DNA of 64,000 nucleotides from Cognatishimia sp. WU-CL00825 (GTDB lineage Bacteria; Pseudomonadota; Alphaproteobacteria; Rhodobacterales; Rhodobacteraceae), in assembly GCF_040364665.1 (NCBI RefSeq), contig NZ_BAABWX010000007.1, positions 1 to 64,000 on the forward strand. Reading direction: 5' to 3'. Position numbers and translations under genes: made by a program. Each line of letters opens with the position of its first letter. The first letter of the stretch is position 1. Shown here in pieces: positions 7,837-16,801 of this stretch. The notes below the pieces were generated by a model. It did not search any database. It was given only the letters and a program-made list of their open reading frames with translations, and had not been told where the DNA came from.

Positions 7837-9297
7837 CTAAATGCCCGCCGGAATATTCATCGGATTGCGCTGAATCATTTTCGGGCTTGTTAGGTCCTTC
7901 CACTTGGACAAAGCCAAGCTTGCAGATGGAAATGCGGGTCGCGGGACAAAGCGGCCGCGTCCTGGCTGTGGTTGGCTATTTTGCCCCCAAGCCCAAATCA
8001 CCTCACCGCGACTAAGCGTAAAGCGTGATTGCGCCTTTACATCAAAACCTTCAAACACATTGTAGTCCAATACCGAATGGTGGTTGCTGGCGCTGATGGT
8101 TTTAGAGATTTTTGGATCCCAAACCACGATGTCTGCGTCTGCGCCTTCAACAATAGCGCCCTTTTTTGGGTAGATATTCAGGATTTTAGCAACATTGGTC
8201 GAAGTGGCGGCGACAAACTCATTGGGCGTCAAACGTCCGGTTTCAACGCCATTTGTCCAAAGCACCGCCAAGCGTTCTTCTAGGCCATTTGACCCATTTG
8301 GAATAAGACAGAAATTATCAACGCCCATACGTTTTTGTGCGGTTGTGAAGGCTGCATGATCTGTTGCGACAACTTGCAAGGATCCCGCTTGCAGCCCTGC
8401 CCAAAGGCTGTCTTGGTGATCTTTGGATCGAAATGGGGGCGACATGACTCGTCGCGCGGCGTGATCCCAATCTTTGTTGAAATATTCGCTTTCATCCAAG
8501 GTCAAGAACTGAATTAGAGGCTCACCATAGACGCGCATGCCTTTTTGACGGGCGCGGCGGATGGCTTCGTGGGCTTGTTCACAACTCACATGTACGATGT
8601 ACAAAGGAACGCCAGCAGCGTCTGCAATGGTAATGGCGCGATTGGCGGCCTCGCCCTCAAATTCCGGTGGTCTTGAATAAGCGTGGCCTTCTGGGCCAGT
8701 GATGCCTTGGGCAAGCATTTCCTGTTGCATGTCAGCCACCAGATCGCCGTTTTCCGCGTGCACCATGGGCAGAGCGCCAAGTTCCCGGCAGCGTTTGAAC
8801 GAGGCAAACATTTCATCGTCTTCGATCATCAAGGCCCCTTTATAAGCCATGAAGTGCTTGAAAGAATTCACGCCCATTTCAACGGCGTCTTTCATCTCTG
8901 CAAAGATGTTTTCATTCCAACCTGTGATGGCCATGTGATAGCCGATATCCGAACAGATCTGTGGGGCGGATTTTCGATGCCATTCGTTTATTGCGTTTTT
9001 GATCGATCCGTCTTCACCGGGCAGGCAGAAATCAACGACCATAGTGGTGCCGCCTACAGCCGCGGCCCATGTCCCACTTTCAAAAGTTTCAGCGGCCGTC
9101 GTGCCCATAAATGGCATTTCTAAATGAGTATGGGGGTCGATCCCGCCCGGAATGACATAAGCGCCTTCTGCATCGATATAGTCATCACCTTTCAAATCGG
9201 TTCCGATTTTCTTAATGACTTCACCTTCGATTAGGACGTCGGCTTTCCAAGTGCGATCCGCGGTACAAACAGTGCCGCCTTTAATCACTTTGGTCAT
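7837..9297 (-). CDS. hydA: Dihydropyrimidinase (hydantoinase family)
   Basis: Hydrolyses dihydrouracil/dihydrothymine to N-carbamoyl-beta-amino acids, second step of reductive pyrimidine breakdown; cytoplasmic, zinc-dependent, 486 residues. Visible amidohydrolase landmarks: H56-T-H58 in GGIDPHTHLE, the carboxylated Lys at about 147 in SFKHFMAYKG with the catalytic Tyr five residues on, H180 in MVHAEN, H236 in IVHVSCE, and D313 in ATDHAAF. The length is normal. It is last in the minus-strand operon, 69 bases after the carbamoylase. Hydantoinases have overlapping activities, but the dihydropyrimidine dehydrogenase genes in the same unit make pyrimidines the likely substrate. Confidence 0.92.
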   Translation of the reverse strand: MTKVIKGGTVCTADRTWKADVLIEGEVIKKIGTDLKGDDYIDAEGAYVIPGGIDPHTHLEMPFMGTTAAETFESGTWAAAVGGTTMVVDFCLPGEDGSIKNAINEWHRKSAPQICSDIGYHMAITGWNENIFAEMKDAVEMGVNSFKHFMAYKGALMIEDDEMFASFKRCRELGALPMVHAENGDLVADMQQEMLAQGITGPEGHAYSRPPEFEGEAANRAITIADAAGVPLYIVHVSCEQAHEAIRRARQKGMRVYGEPLIQFLTLDESEYFNKDWDHAARRVMSPPFRSKDHQDSLWAGLQAGSLQVVATDHAAFTTAQKRMGVDNFCLIPNGSNGLEERLAVLWTNGVETGRLTPNEFVAATSTNVAKILNIYPKKGAIVEGADADIVVWDPKISKTISASNHHSVLDYNVFEGFDVKAQSRFTLSRGEVIWAWGQNSQPQPGRGRFVPRPAFPSASLALSKWKDLTSPKMIQRNPMNIPAGI

Positions 9298-9366
9298 GAT
9301 GCTTCTCCCTATTTGTAAACACGTTTTGGGTCGCGAATGATCACTTTCGTCTAGCGGTTATGCAGA

Positions 9367-10614
9367 TCACGCGATGATTTGAGCGGTTTCCAGAACGGCA
9401 TGCAGCAACACGTCTGTGCCCGCTGCGGCCCATTCTTTTGAAATTTCTTCTGCTTCATTATGGCTAAGCCCATCAACGCAGGGGCACATTATCATGGCGG
9501 TTGGCGCAACATCGTTGATCCAGCAGGCGTCGTGGCCAGCACCAGAGATAATGTCCATATGGCTGTAACCCAGCGCATTCGCAGCATTACGCACGGCAGA
9601 AACACAGTCTTTGTCAAAGGCAGGTGGGTCAAATTGCCCAACGATTTTGCTAGAAAACTCGACATCGATTTCCTTGCAGAGCTGTGGGGCCATTTCGTTA
9701 AATTCGGCGACCATTTCATTGAGAGTGTCCAGTAGGTGCGAGCGCATATCGACGGTGCAAACGACCTTTCCGGGAATGATGTTCCGGCTGTTTGGGTAGA
9801 CATCAATATGCCCAATCGCGCCAACGGCGTTGGGTTGGTTGCGCATGGCAATAGCGTGCACAAGCTCTGTGATCAGCGCAAGTCCGCGACCGGCGTTCTT
9901 GCGCATTTTCATTGGGGTTGAGCCGGTGTGACTTTCTTTGCCCACAAAGGTGCATTCAATCCAGCGCAATCCCTGACCGTGGGTTACAACACCAATATCT
10001 TTTTGTTCGGCTTCGAGAATTGGACCTTGTTCAATATGAAGCTCAAACATTGCGTGCATCTTTCGGGTGCCCACAGCTTCATCCCCAACCCAACCAATGC
10101 GTTTAAGCTCATCACCAAACGTTTTGCCGTCTGCATCCTGGCGCGCATAGGCCCAGTCTTGTGTGTGCTTGCCGGCGAATACGCCAGAGGACAGCATAGC
10201 CGGGGCAAATCGCGTGCCTTCTTCGTTGGTCCAGTTGGTCAGCACGATCGGGTGTTTTGTTTTCACATTCAGATCGTTCAGTGTGCGGATGGCTTCAAGC
10301 CCGCCGAGCACACCCAGCACACCATCGTATTTGCCACCAGTCGGCTGCGTATCAAGATGCGATCCCATATAGACAGGCAGCGCGGTTTCGTCGGTGCCGG
10401 GACGGGTGGCGAACATATTCCCCATGCTGTCCACGCCCATCACACAGCCGGCGTCGGTGCACCATTTTTGAAACAAGGCACGTCCTTCGCTGTCTGCATC
10501 TGTCAAGGTTTGCCGATTATTGCCGCCGGCAATGCCCGGGCCAATTCTTGCCATTTCCATCAAACTGTCCCAGAGCCTATCTGGGTTAATGCGCAGGTTT
10601 TTTCTGTGAGGCAT
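9367..10614 (-). CDS. Zn-dependent N-carbamoyl-beta-alanine amidohydrolase
   Basis: Third enzyme of reductive pyrimidine degradation: releases CO2, ammonia and beta-alanine (or beta-aminoisobutyrate). It has 415 residues and belongs to the M20-related hydantoinase/carbamoylase amidase family. Metal ligands are visible in GSHLDTQPTGGKYDG (His, Asp), WTNEEGTRFAP (Glu-Glu), MFELHIEQGPILE (His) and SGAGHDACW (His). The dimerisation lid occupies the middle third. It lies between the DMT transporter and dihydropyrimidinase. It would be called pydC or hyuC in different genomes; no symbol is assigned because usage varies. Confidence 0.9.
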   Translation of the reverse strand: MPHRKNLRINPDRLWDSLMEMARIGPGIAGGNNRQTLTDADSEGRALFQKWCTDAGCVMGVDSMGNMFATRPGTDETALPVYMGSHLDTQPTGGKYDGVLGVLGGLEAIRTLNDLNVKTKHPIVLTNWTNEEGTRFAPAMLSSGVFAGKHTQDWAYARQDADGKTFGDELKRIGWVGDEAVGTRKMHAMFELHIEQGPILEAEQKDIGVVTHGQGLRWIECTFVGKESHTGSTPMKMRKNAGRGLALITELVHAIAMRNQPNAVGAIGHIDVYPNSRNIIPGKVVCTVDMRSHLLDTLNEMVAEFNEMAPQLCKEIDVEFSSKIVGQFDPPAFDKDCVSAVRNAANALGYSHMDIISGAGHDACWINDVAPTAMIMCPCVDGLSHNEAEEISKEWAAAGTDVLLHAVLETAQIIA

Positions 10615-10736
10615 GGGTTGATCTCCGGGGTGGCGAATGTTGGTCGGTGTCGCAACTATTTTATCTTAAAGCTGGCGGATTTCCTTGTGGTCGGTCAATG
10701 TTTTTTTACCAATTGTGCAAAATTTCAGAAAACAGC

Positions 10737-11600
10737 TTACTTTCGTTCGCTTTCAGCGCCGCGTAGCAACATCAATAAAGCCGCCAAGGTCGCAAATACC
10801 CCGACCATCAATATGGTTGGCTGGGTAGTGCCATGTAAAAGAAACTCCCAAAGAACAACCCAGCTGGGGACCAGATATGTATATGCCATGACTTTACTTG
10901 CTGGCAGATGTCGATTGGCGAACTGCAAAAGGAAGAACGAAGCGGCGGTCGTAAAAATTGCGAGGTATAAAATCACAAGCCAAACCAGGGGCCTGACGGC
11001 CATAAAGTCCGTTTTTATAAGTGCTGGTGCTGCATAGAGTGTCGTCAATATCAGAGCCCCGAGAATCGTTGCAAATGTGCTTTGCAAAGGCAGTTCGCCA
11101 CGCCCCAATTTGCGCAGCAGGGCAGGCACCGATGCATGCGCAAGTGCTCCAACCAGAAAGATCAATTCCCCGCGGCCAATATCAAGCGCTATGAAAGCCG
11201 AAATGTCTGCGCGAAAAATCACCCAAAGCGCGCCGAACGCTCCAATTACCAGTGCAGAAAGGGTCCAACTGCCAGACTTTTGCTGGACGAGAACAAGCCC
11301 AAAGCCCGCGGCCATTAGGGGCGTTAGTGTAAAGACGGCGGAAGTTGCAACAGGTGTTGTGATGGCCAGAGCTTCAAACATGGTAATGAAATAGACCGCC
11401 ATCAGCCCACCAACGATGGCAAAGCGTGGGAAGCCGTGCAGAGCTGGCCCGATCGGCACTGCAAGGACACGCATAATGGCAAATAGCAGTGCCAGAGCGA
11501 TCGCAAAGCGAATGGCGGTTAGCGCAGACGGAGAAATGTCGCTGGCAACAAGCCCACCCAAGCTGAACGACAGCGAAACCAACATTGAAAATGTCAGCAT
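10737..11600 (-). CDS. EamA/DMT-family transporter within the pyrimidine operon
   Basis: Inner-membrane permease of about 287 residues with roughly ten hydrophobic segments and two EamA repeats, the drug/metabolite transporter plan. The open frame extends upstream to 11837, but that would overlap preA by nearly 200 bases. ATG 11600 starts right at the first membrane segment (MLTFSMLVSLSFSLGGLVAS) with GAGG 10 bases before it. It sits 43 bases after preA and 122 bases before the carbamoylase, all on one strand. Many roseobacter pyrimidine clusters carry other transporters at this place, so this protein may import pyrimidines or export a product such as beta-alanine. The substrate cannot be read from the sequence. 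Confidence 0.75.
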   Translation of the reverse strand: MLTFSMLVSLSFSLGGLVASDISPSALTAIRFAIALALLFAIMRVLAVPIGPALHGFPRFAIVGGLMAVYFITMFEALAITTPVATSAVFTLTPLMAAGFGLVLVQQKSGSWTLSALVIGAFGALWVIFRADISAFIALDIGRGELIFLVGALAHASVPALLRKLGRGELPLQSTFATILGALILTTLYAAPALIKTDFMAVRPLVWLVILYLAIFTTAASFFLLQFANRHLPASKVMAYTYLVPSWVVLWEFLLHGTTQPTILMVGVFATLAALLMLLRGAESERK

Positions 11601-11643
11601 CGCCACGTGGCCTCGGCTTGGTTTTATTTCGGCAAATTGATCG

Positions 11644-12948
11644 CTATTCCGCCGCTGTGCTGCTTGGATTGTTGGGGTGTGTTGTCCAGTTGGCATAATC
11701 TTTCTCAACAGTTTTCCCAGTTCGTTCGTCGACTGCGCCAGGGGTGAGGGTTTCCATCGTGATGCAGTCTTCAACCGGGCAAACATTAACGCAGAGATTA
11801 CACGCGACGCATTCGTCATCTTTAACATCAAAAACACGATCTTCGGTCATCGAAATCGCCTGATGCGATGTATCTTCACAGGCCGCATAGCAGCGGCCAC
11901 ATTTGATACAGGCATCTTGGTCAATGCGCGCTTTGGTGATGTGGTTCAAATTGAGATATTGCCAGTCCGTCACATTGGGCACAGCGCGGCCTACAATTTC
12001 CTCGACAGACTGATAGCCCTGTTCATCCATCCACTGACTTAAGCCAGAGATCATCTCTTGCACGACTTTAAAGCCATAAGTCATGGCAGCCGTGCACACT
12101 TGAACATTGCCAGCCCCCAATACCATGAACTCTGCGGCATCTCGCCAGGTGGTGATCCCGCCAATACCGGAAATAGGCATGTCGGCTGTCCCCGGGTTGC
12201 GTGCAATTTCGGCCACCATATTTAGCGCAATTGGTTTGACCGCTGGGCCACAATATCCACCATGGGTACCTTTGCCGTCGATCATCGGTTCAGGCGCCAT
12301 ATTGTCGAGGTTCACCGAGGTAATGGAGTTGATTGTGTTGATCAGGCTAACCGCGTCTGCCCCGCCATCTCTGGCAGCCTGAGCTGGGTTGAGAATATTT
12401 GTGATATTGGGTGTGAGTTTTACGATCACCGGAAGATCGGTTGCCTCTTTGCACCAGCGCGCGACCATCTCGATATATTCTGGAACTTGCCCGACGGCAG
12501 AGCCCATGCCGCGTTCGGCCATGCCGTGCGGACAACCAAAATTCAATTCGAACCCGTCACATCCGGTTTCTGCAATGCGCGGAATGATGTCTTTCCATGC
12601 TCGCTCTTCGCAAGGCACCATGACCGACGCGACCAATGCATGCTCGGGATAGTCTTTTTTCACCCGTGTCATTTCCTCAAGGTTCACGGAAAGCGGTCTG
12701 TCCGTGATCAGCTCGATGTTGTTGAGGCCCAAAAGCTGACGATCGGCACCGTGAACTGCCCCGTACCTTGGCCCATTCACGTTCACCACTGGCGGGCCTT
12801 CGGACCCCAGCGTCTTCCAGACAACCCCGCCCCAACCTGCGTCAAAGGCGCGTCTTACATTGTATTCTTTGTCTGTCGGGGGCGCGGAAGCCAACCAAAA
12901 CGGATTGGGCGAAGAAATTCCAACGAAATTTGATTTTAGATCGGCCAT
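11644..12948 (-). CDS. preA: NAD-dependent dihydropyrimidine dehydrogenase subunit PreA
   Basis: Catalytic subunit of dihydropyrimidine dehydrogenase: reduces uracil or thymine at the FMN site of a dihydroorotate-dehydrogenase-like barrel (residues about 1-310). The active-site region is NFGCPHGM with the conserved Cys. The C-terminus (about 335-410) carries two 4Fe-4S motifs, CIKCGRCYAAC and CVACNLCVNVCP. Total 434 residues, close to bacterial PreA. The start ATG shares one base with the preT stop (TAATG), so the two subunits are translationally coupled; they form the PreTA heterotetramer in E. coli. Confidence 0.93.
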   Translation of the reverse strand: MADLKSNFVGISSPNPFWLASAPPTDKEYNVRRAFDAGWGGVVWKTLGSEGPPVVNVNGPRYGAVHGADRQLLGLNNIELITDRPLSVNLEEMTRVKKDYPEHALVASVMVPCEERAWKDIIPRIAETGCDGFELNFGCPHGMAERGMGSAVGQVPEYIEMVARWCKEATDLPVIVKLTPNITNILNPAQAARDGGADAVSLINTINSITSVNLDNMAPEPMIDGKGTHGGYCGPAVKPIALNMVAEIARNPGTADMPISGIGGITTWRDAAEFMVLGAGNVQVCTAAMTYGFKVVQEMISGLSQWMDEQGYQSVEEIVGRAVPNVTDWQYLNLNHITKARIDQDACIKCGRCYAACEDTSHQAISMTEDRVFDVKDDECVACNLCVNVCPVEDCITMETLTPGAVDERTGKTVEKDYANWTTHPNNPSSTAAE

Positions 12949-14282
12949 TAGAGGGCTCCCCTTAGATTGGCGTCAATATTGATGGCAGCGTCTCGGCCTT
13001 CGGCAACTGCGGTCACCGTCAAATCATCGCCACCACAGGCACAGTCACCGCCTGCCCAAATGCCAGAAACGGATGTTTTACCATTTTCATCAACTTCGAT
13101 TTTGTTGCCTTTCAGGCGCAATCCCTCTGGGGAACCGTCAAGCGTTTGTCCAATTGCGGTGAAAACTTGATCTGCTTCTAAAGAAAACGTCTCATCTAGC
13201 GTCACCAGTTTGCCATCTTCGGATTTAGTATAAGCAAAAGCGACATTGGTCAGGCCTTCATTCGTTGAGAGGCTAACCGGTGCGGCATTGCAAATCAGGC
13301 GCACACCTTTTTGCTGTGCTAGATCTTGTTCAAAACGTGAGGCGGCCATTTCATCCTGACTTCGGCGGTATACAATGGACACATCCTCTGCACCTAGCAA
13401 CTTGGCTTGTACGCCTGCATCGATGGCGGTCATGCCACCGCCAATCACCACAATGCGCCGTCCGATTGGAAGCGAGGATAGATCGGTTGATTGGCGCAAA
13501 TCTGCGATGAAATCCACAGCGGGCGTTGTGCTGGTGCCATCACCTAAGTTCAGGTTATTCGCCGCCGAAAGCCCAATTCCCAGAAAGACTGCGTCAAAGT
13601 CATTCTGCAACGTCTCCAAAGTAATCGTTTCTCCGACGGATTGATCAAAGCGCATTTCAATCCCGCCGATGCCCAGCAGCCACGCGAGTTCTTTCTGCGC
13701 AAAATCATTGGTCGACTTATAGGCGGCAATGCCGAATTCGTTTAGTCCACCGCCCTTGGGGCGTGCGTCAAAAACAACGACACTGTGGCCTAACATTGCC
13801 AATCGGTGGGCGCATGCCAGCCCCGCGGGTCCAGCGCCAACGACTGCGACAGACTTGCCCGTGTCGCTTGCACGCTTGTAAGGATGGGCATTGCTGTTTA
13901 ATGCGGTGTCGGTCGCAAAGCGCTGCAAACGGCCTATTTCGACAGGTCGCGCTTCTGCTGTTTCGCGGACGCAGGCTTGTTCGCAAAGTGTCTCGGTTGG
14001 GCAAACGCGCGCGCACATGCCGCCTAAAATATTTTGGTCAAAAATTGTCTTTGCAGCCGCGACTTCGGTGCCCGTCGATATTTGACGAATGAATAATGGA
14101 ATATCAATCGAGGTTGGACAGGCGGTTATGCAGGGCGCGTCGTGGCAAAAATAGCAACGATCAGCGGCAACAACTGCAGCATGCGAGTCCAGTGCTGGGT
14201 GAAGATCTAAGAAGTTTTCCTTTAGCGTGTTTGAATCCAATCGACCGGATGCAACACCGTTTTCCCTGTTTATCATTGTCAT
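12948..14282 (-). CDS. preT: NAD(P)-dependent dihydropyrimidine dehydrogenase subunit PreT
   Basis: FAD/NAD(P)-binding electron-input subunit, 444 residues from ATG 14282. The N-terminal domain has the Cys-rich 4Fe-4S pattern CYFCHDAPCITACP, then MCARVCPTETLCEQACVR, as in the GltD-like family. The FAD fold begins at VVGAGPAGLACAHRLAMLGH, and a second Rossmann motif is VVIGGGMTAIDAGVQAKLLG. A terminal AGGDC-x2-GGD (WAGGDCACGGDDLTVTAVAEG) is the flavin-closing motif. Upstream in-frame starts (to 14345) would run into the palindromic operator, which argues for the start chosen. First gene of the pyrimidine operon. Confidence 0.9.
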   Translation of the reverse strand: MTMINRENGVASGRLDSNTLKENFLDLHPALDSHAAVVAADRCYFCHDAPCITACPTSIDIPLFIRQISTGTEVAAAKTIFDQNILGGMCARVCPTETLCEQACVRETAEARPVEIGRLQRFATDTALNSNAHPYKRASDTGKSVAVVGAGPAGLACAHRLAMLGHSVVVFDARPKGGGLNEFGIAAYKSTNDFAQKELAWLLGIGGIEMRFDQSVGETITLETLQNDFDAVFLGIGLSAANNLNLGDGTSTTPAVDFIADLRQSTDLSSLPIGRRIVVIGGGMTAIDAGVQAKLLGAEDVSIVYRRSQDEMAASRFEQDLAQQKGVRLICNAAPVSLSTNEGLTNVAFAYTKSEDGKLVTLDETFSLEADQVFTAIGQTLDGSPEGLRLKGNKIEVDENGKTSVSGIWAGGDCACGGDDLTVTAVAEGRDAAINIDANLRGAL

Positions 14283-14336
14283 TGGCTGGCTTTCTAAAGT
14301 GGCTGTGACGCACTTAGTTTGCCATAGATTTACTAT

Positions 14337-14354
14337 TTTTACCATACGGTAAAA
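14337..14354 (-). promoter_or_regulatory. RutR-like palindromic operator upstream of preT
   Basis: TTTTACCATACGGTAAAA forms perfect 7-base arms around ATAC, about 55 bases upstream of the preT start. The E. coli RutR consensus, as I recall it, is TTGACCAnnTGGTCAA; this site matches 11 of its 14 defined bases with the same spacing. RutR is a TetR-family uracil-responsive repressor of pyrimidine breakdown. No rutR gene is in this window. Confidence 0.55.
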
Positions 14355-14484
14355 TTTTTAGAGGTATTTGATCCTCTTTTCGGTAGGCTTACGGCATAGA
14401 AAAACCGCGCGCCAAAGGAATGTTAGGATGCTATATTGCGTGTTCAAAGCGGTAACAATAGGACTGTACAAAACCGGTAAAAGG

Positions 14485-15432
14485 TTATTTTCGTCTAAGA
14501 AAAAACCCAATTCTGAATGTTCCCGGAGAGAGCGCGCGACTGCGTGTGCGCAGAACCGGTCGATTTTCGGAAACACCGGCAAAGGCTTCGCGTGCGACGA
14601 TGTATAGACCGCTTGAAATGATAACAGTTGCACCAATGATGGTTGGCAGATCGAGTGTTTCATTAAATAGTAGGGCTCCGAAAATGGCGGCCCAGACAAT
14701 TTGGATATATTGCATAGGCGCGACCACCGCAGCCTCTCCAGCGCGATAGGCACCAACCAGCAAGAAGGCTGCAAAAAAGCCCATAACGGCGATTGTACCC
14801 ATGGCCGCTAGGTCAAAAAAGGGCATAGGCTTATAAACAAATCCCAAGCTGGCACCCATGACGATGAATACTGCAGCAAAGGGATACAAGAGCATTACGA
14901 TTTGGCGCTCTTTCTTGCCAATTTTGCGTGCGATGACGGATTGGGTCGCGACACAGATAGCCGCCAACATGGCGCTGGCATGGCCCGGAGTAATTTCTGT
15001 GGAACCTGGCCGAACCACGATCAAAACCCCTATCAATCCAACAATAACGGCTCCGGCTCGGTGCAAACCAACTTTCTCGCCCAAAATAGGAATAGAAAGT
15101 ATCGTGATCAAAAGCGGGACGGTAAACAGGATTGAATAGACTTGGGCCAAAGGCAGAGACGAAAAAGCATAAAAGCCACTAAGACCGCCACAGACCATAG
15201 TCAAAGAGCGCAAAATGATCCAACGGGGGTGTAGCGGGCGCAAAGTACCCGGCGTGGCATCTTGCACCATCATCAGCGTCAAAAGCGGAAAAGACATCAA
15301 GCTTGCAAAAAACAAAACCTGAATAGGCGAATATATTCCACCCAAGTAACGCACGATCACATCGTGGGAGGAGTAAATACTAAACGCAATAAACGCGAAA
15401 AACGCGCCTTTAAGATTGTTTGATTGTGACAT
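14485..15432 (-). CDS. EamA/DMT-family transporter
   Basis: Membrane permease of 315 residues with about ten hydrophobic segments in two EamA halves (first half SIYSSHDVIVRYLGGIYSP..., second half after IARKIGKKERQI). The motif ATQSVIARKIGK and the Pro/Gly-rich helices are typical. It is 202 bases upstream of preT on the same strand and 137 bases downstream of leuB, so it may be its own unit. It is clearly distinct from the DMT protein inside the pyrimidine operon. The substrate is unknown; many EamA proteins export amino acids or metabolites. Confidence 0.78.
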   Translation of the reverse strand: MSQSNNLKGAFFAFIAFSIYSSHDVIVRYLGGIYSPIQVLFFASLMSFPLLTLMMVQDATPGTLRPLHPRWIILRSLTMVCGGLSGFYAFSSLPLAQVYSILFTVPLLITILSIPILGEKVGLHRAGAVIVGLIGVLIVVRPGSTEITPGHASAMLAAICVATQSVIARKIGKKERQIVMLLYPFAAVFIVMGASLGFVYKPMPFFDLAAMGTIAVMGFFAAFLLVGAYRAGEAAVVAPMQYIQIVWAAIFGALLFNETLDLPTIIGATVIISSGLYIVAREAFAGVSENRPVLRTRSRALSPGTFRIGFFLRRK

Positions 15433-15530
15433 GAGGCTAATCCGAAGTTTGCGCTAACGCTTGTTCCGAATTAGCACAAACTGGTGTTGGTGCAAGGAAA
15501 ACCCTGCCTCCGCCGTGAATTTGGACAGAA

Positions 15531-15561
15531 CTGAAACCGATGTTTGAAACATCGGTTTCAG
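15531..15561 (-). terminator. Stem-loop downstream of leuB
   Basis: CTGAAACCGATGTTT and AAACATCGGTTTCAG are perfect complements around a single G (practical loop TTTGAAA). It lies 8 bases after the leuB stop. No T-run follows on the minus strand, so it may stabilise the mRNA 3' end or terminate with a helper factor. Confidence 0.5.
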
Positions 15562-15569
15562 CGTAGAAT

Positions 15570-16676
15570 TTACAGAGAAGCGTCCAGGGCAGCAAGAATG
15601 GCATCGCCCATTTGTGACGTGCTGACAGGCTGCGCGTCGTCCGCTTGCATAAGATCTGCCGTGCGCACACCGCCAGCAAGGACAGATTCGACAGCTTGTT
15701 CCAGACGGGTTGCTTCGTCACCTTGATCAAAACTGTAACGCAGCGCCATTGCAAAGCTTAGGATACAGGCAGAAGGGTTAGCCTTCCCTTGCCCCATGAT
15801 ATCAGGCGCTGAGCCGTGAACGGGTTCATACATCGCTTTTGGACGACCATTTTCCATGGGGGCTCCCAAGGAAGCAGAGGGCAACATACCCAACGACCCA
15901 GTAAGCATCGCAGCACAGTCAGACAGAATGTCGCCAAACAGGTTATCCGTCAGAATAACATCAAATTGTTTTGGAGCGCGTACCAACTGCATGGCACCGT
16001 TGTCCGCATACATGTGCGAAAGTTCTACATCGGCATAATCAGCGTCATGCACCTTTTGAACCACTTCGCGCCACAGAATGCCGGATTCCATGACATTGGC
16101 TTTTTCCATAGATACTACGTTGTTGCTGCGGCGGCGCGCCAATTCAAAGGCAGACCGTGCCACACGATCAATTTCTGCTTCGGTATACCGCTGGGTGTTG
16201 ATGCCTACGCGCTGCCCATCTTCTTCGAAAATGCCACGCGGCTCTCCGAAATAGGAACCAGAAGTCAATTCGCGCACAATCATGATATCGAGACCAGAAA
16301 CGATGTCACGTTTCAAAGACGAGAAATCCGCCAAAGCATCAAAACACTGCGCCGGACGCAGGTTTGCAAACAAGTCCATCTCTTTGCGCAGACGCAACAA
16401 ACCGCGCTCTGGCTTTACCGAGAAATCCAGATCATCATAATCTGGTCCGCCAACAGCACCCAGCAAAACAGCATCTACTTCTTGGGCCTTGGCCATCGTG
16501 TCGTCATGCAGCGGTACGCCGTGCGCGTCATAAGCGGCACCGCCCACGAGGTCTTCGCTGACGTCAAATTTCAAGCCACGTTTGTCGCCATACCAGTCGA
16601 TGATGCGGCGCACTTCGGCCATGACTTCCTTGCCGATGCCATCACCAGGCAAAATCAGAAGTGAGGGGTTGCTCAT
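15570..16676 (-). CDS. leuB: 3-isopropylmalate dehydrogenase
   Basis: Oxidative decarboxylation of 3-isopropylmalate to 2-oxoisocaproate in leucine synthesis; cytoplasmic homodimer, NAD and Mg2+ dependent. 368 residues, the normal size. Motifs: [10 protein letters not shown] near the N-terminus, the substrate-binding arginines in [18 protein letters not shown], the metal-binding Asp region [31 protein letters not shown], and [18 protein letters not shown]. leuC and leuD lie about 4 kb upstream on the same strand, separated by an EEP protein, a membrane protein and an oppositely oriented glycosyltransferase. Confidence 0.96.
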   Translation of the reverse strand: MSNPSLLILPGDGIGKEVMAEVRRIIDWYGDKRGLKFDVSEDLVGGAAYDAHGVPLHDDTMAKAQEVDAVLLGAVGGPDYDDLDFSVKPERGLLRLRKEMDLFANLRPAQCFDALADFSSLKRDIVSGLDIMIVRELTSGSYFGEPRGIFEEDGQRVGINTQRYTEAEIDRVARSAFELARRRSNNVVSMEKANVMESGILWREVVQKVHDADYADVELSHMYADNGAMQLVRAPKQFDVILTDNLFGDILSDCAAMLTGSLGMLPSASLGAPMENGRPKAMYEPVHGSAPDIMGQGKANPSACILSFAMALRYSFDQGDEATRLEQAVESVLAGGVRTADLMQADDAQPVSTSQMGDAILAALDASL

Positions 16677-16801
16677 GTGCGTAGATCCTTCGTGAAATTT
16701 CTTGCTGCTGCCTAGCTTCTGACGGCGAAAAGATCAAGAAACGAAGGGGAATTGCGCCGGTTTCAGTGACTATATTGTGAAATTATCCGTGCTGGAGGTG
16801 T

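Noticed and set aside
10615..10736. A TTTACCA half-site upstream of the carbamoylase as a second RutR operator
   Set aside because: The opposite arm (TGTGCAAA) matches poorly, so the palindrome is not convincing.
9928..11037. A 369-codon plus-strand open frame
   Set aside because: It lies antisense to the carbamoylase and DMT genes, has no family features, and its residue composition looks like a shadow frame.
15816..16664. Plus-strand open frame over leuB
   Set aside because: Antisense to a full-length leuB with intact motifs.
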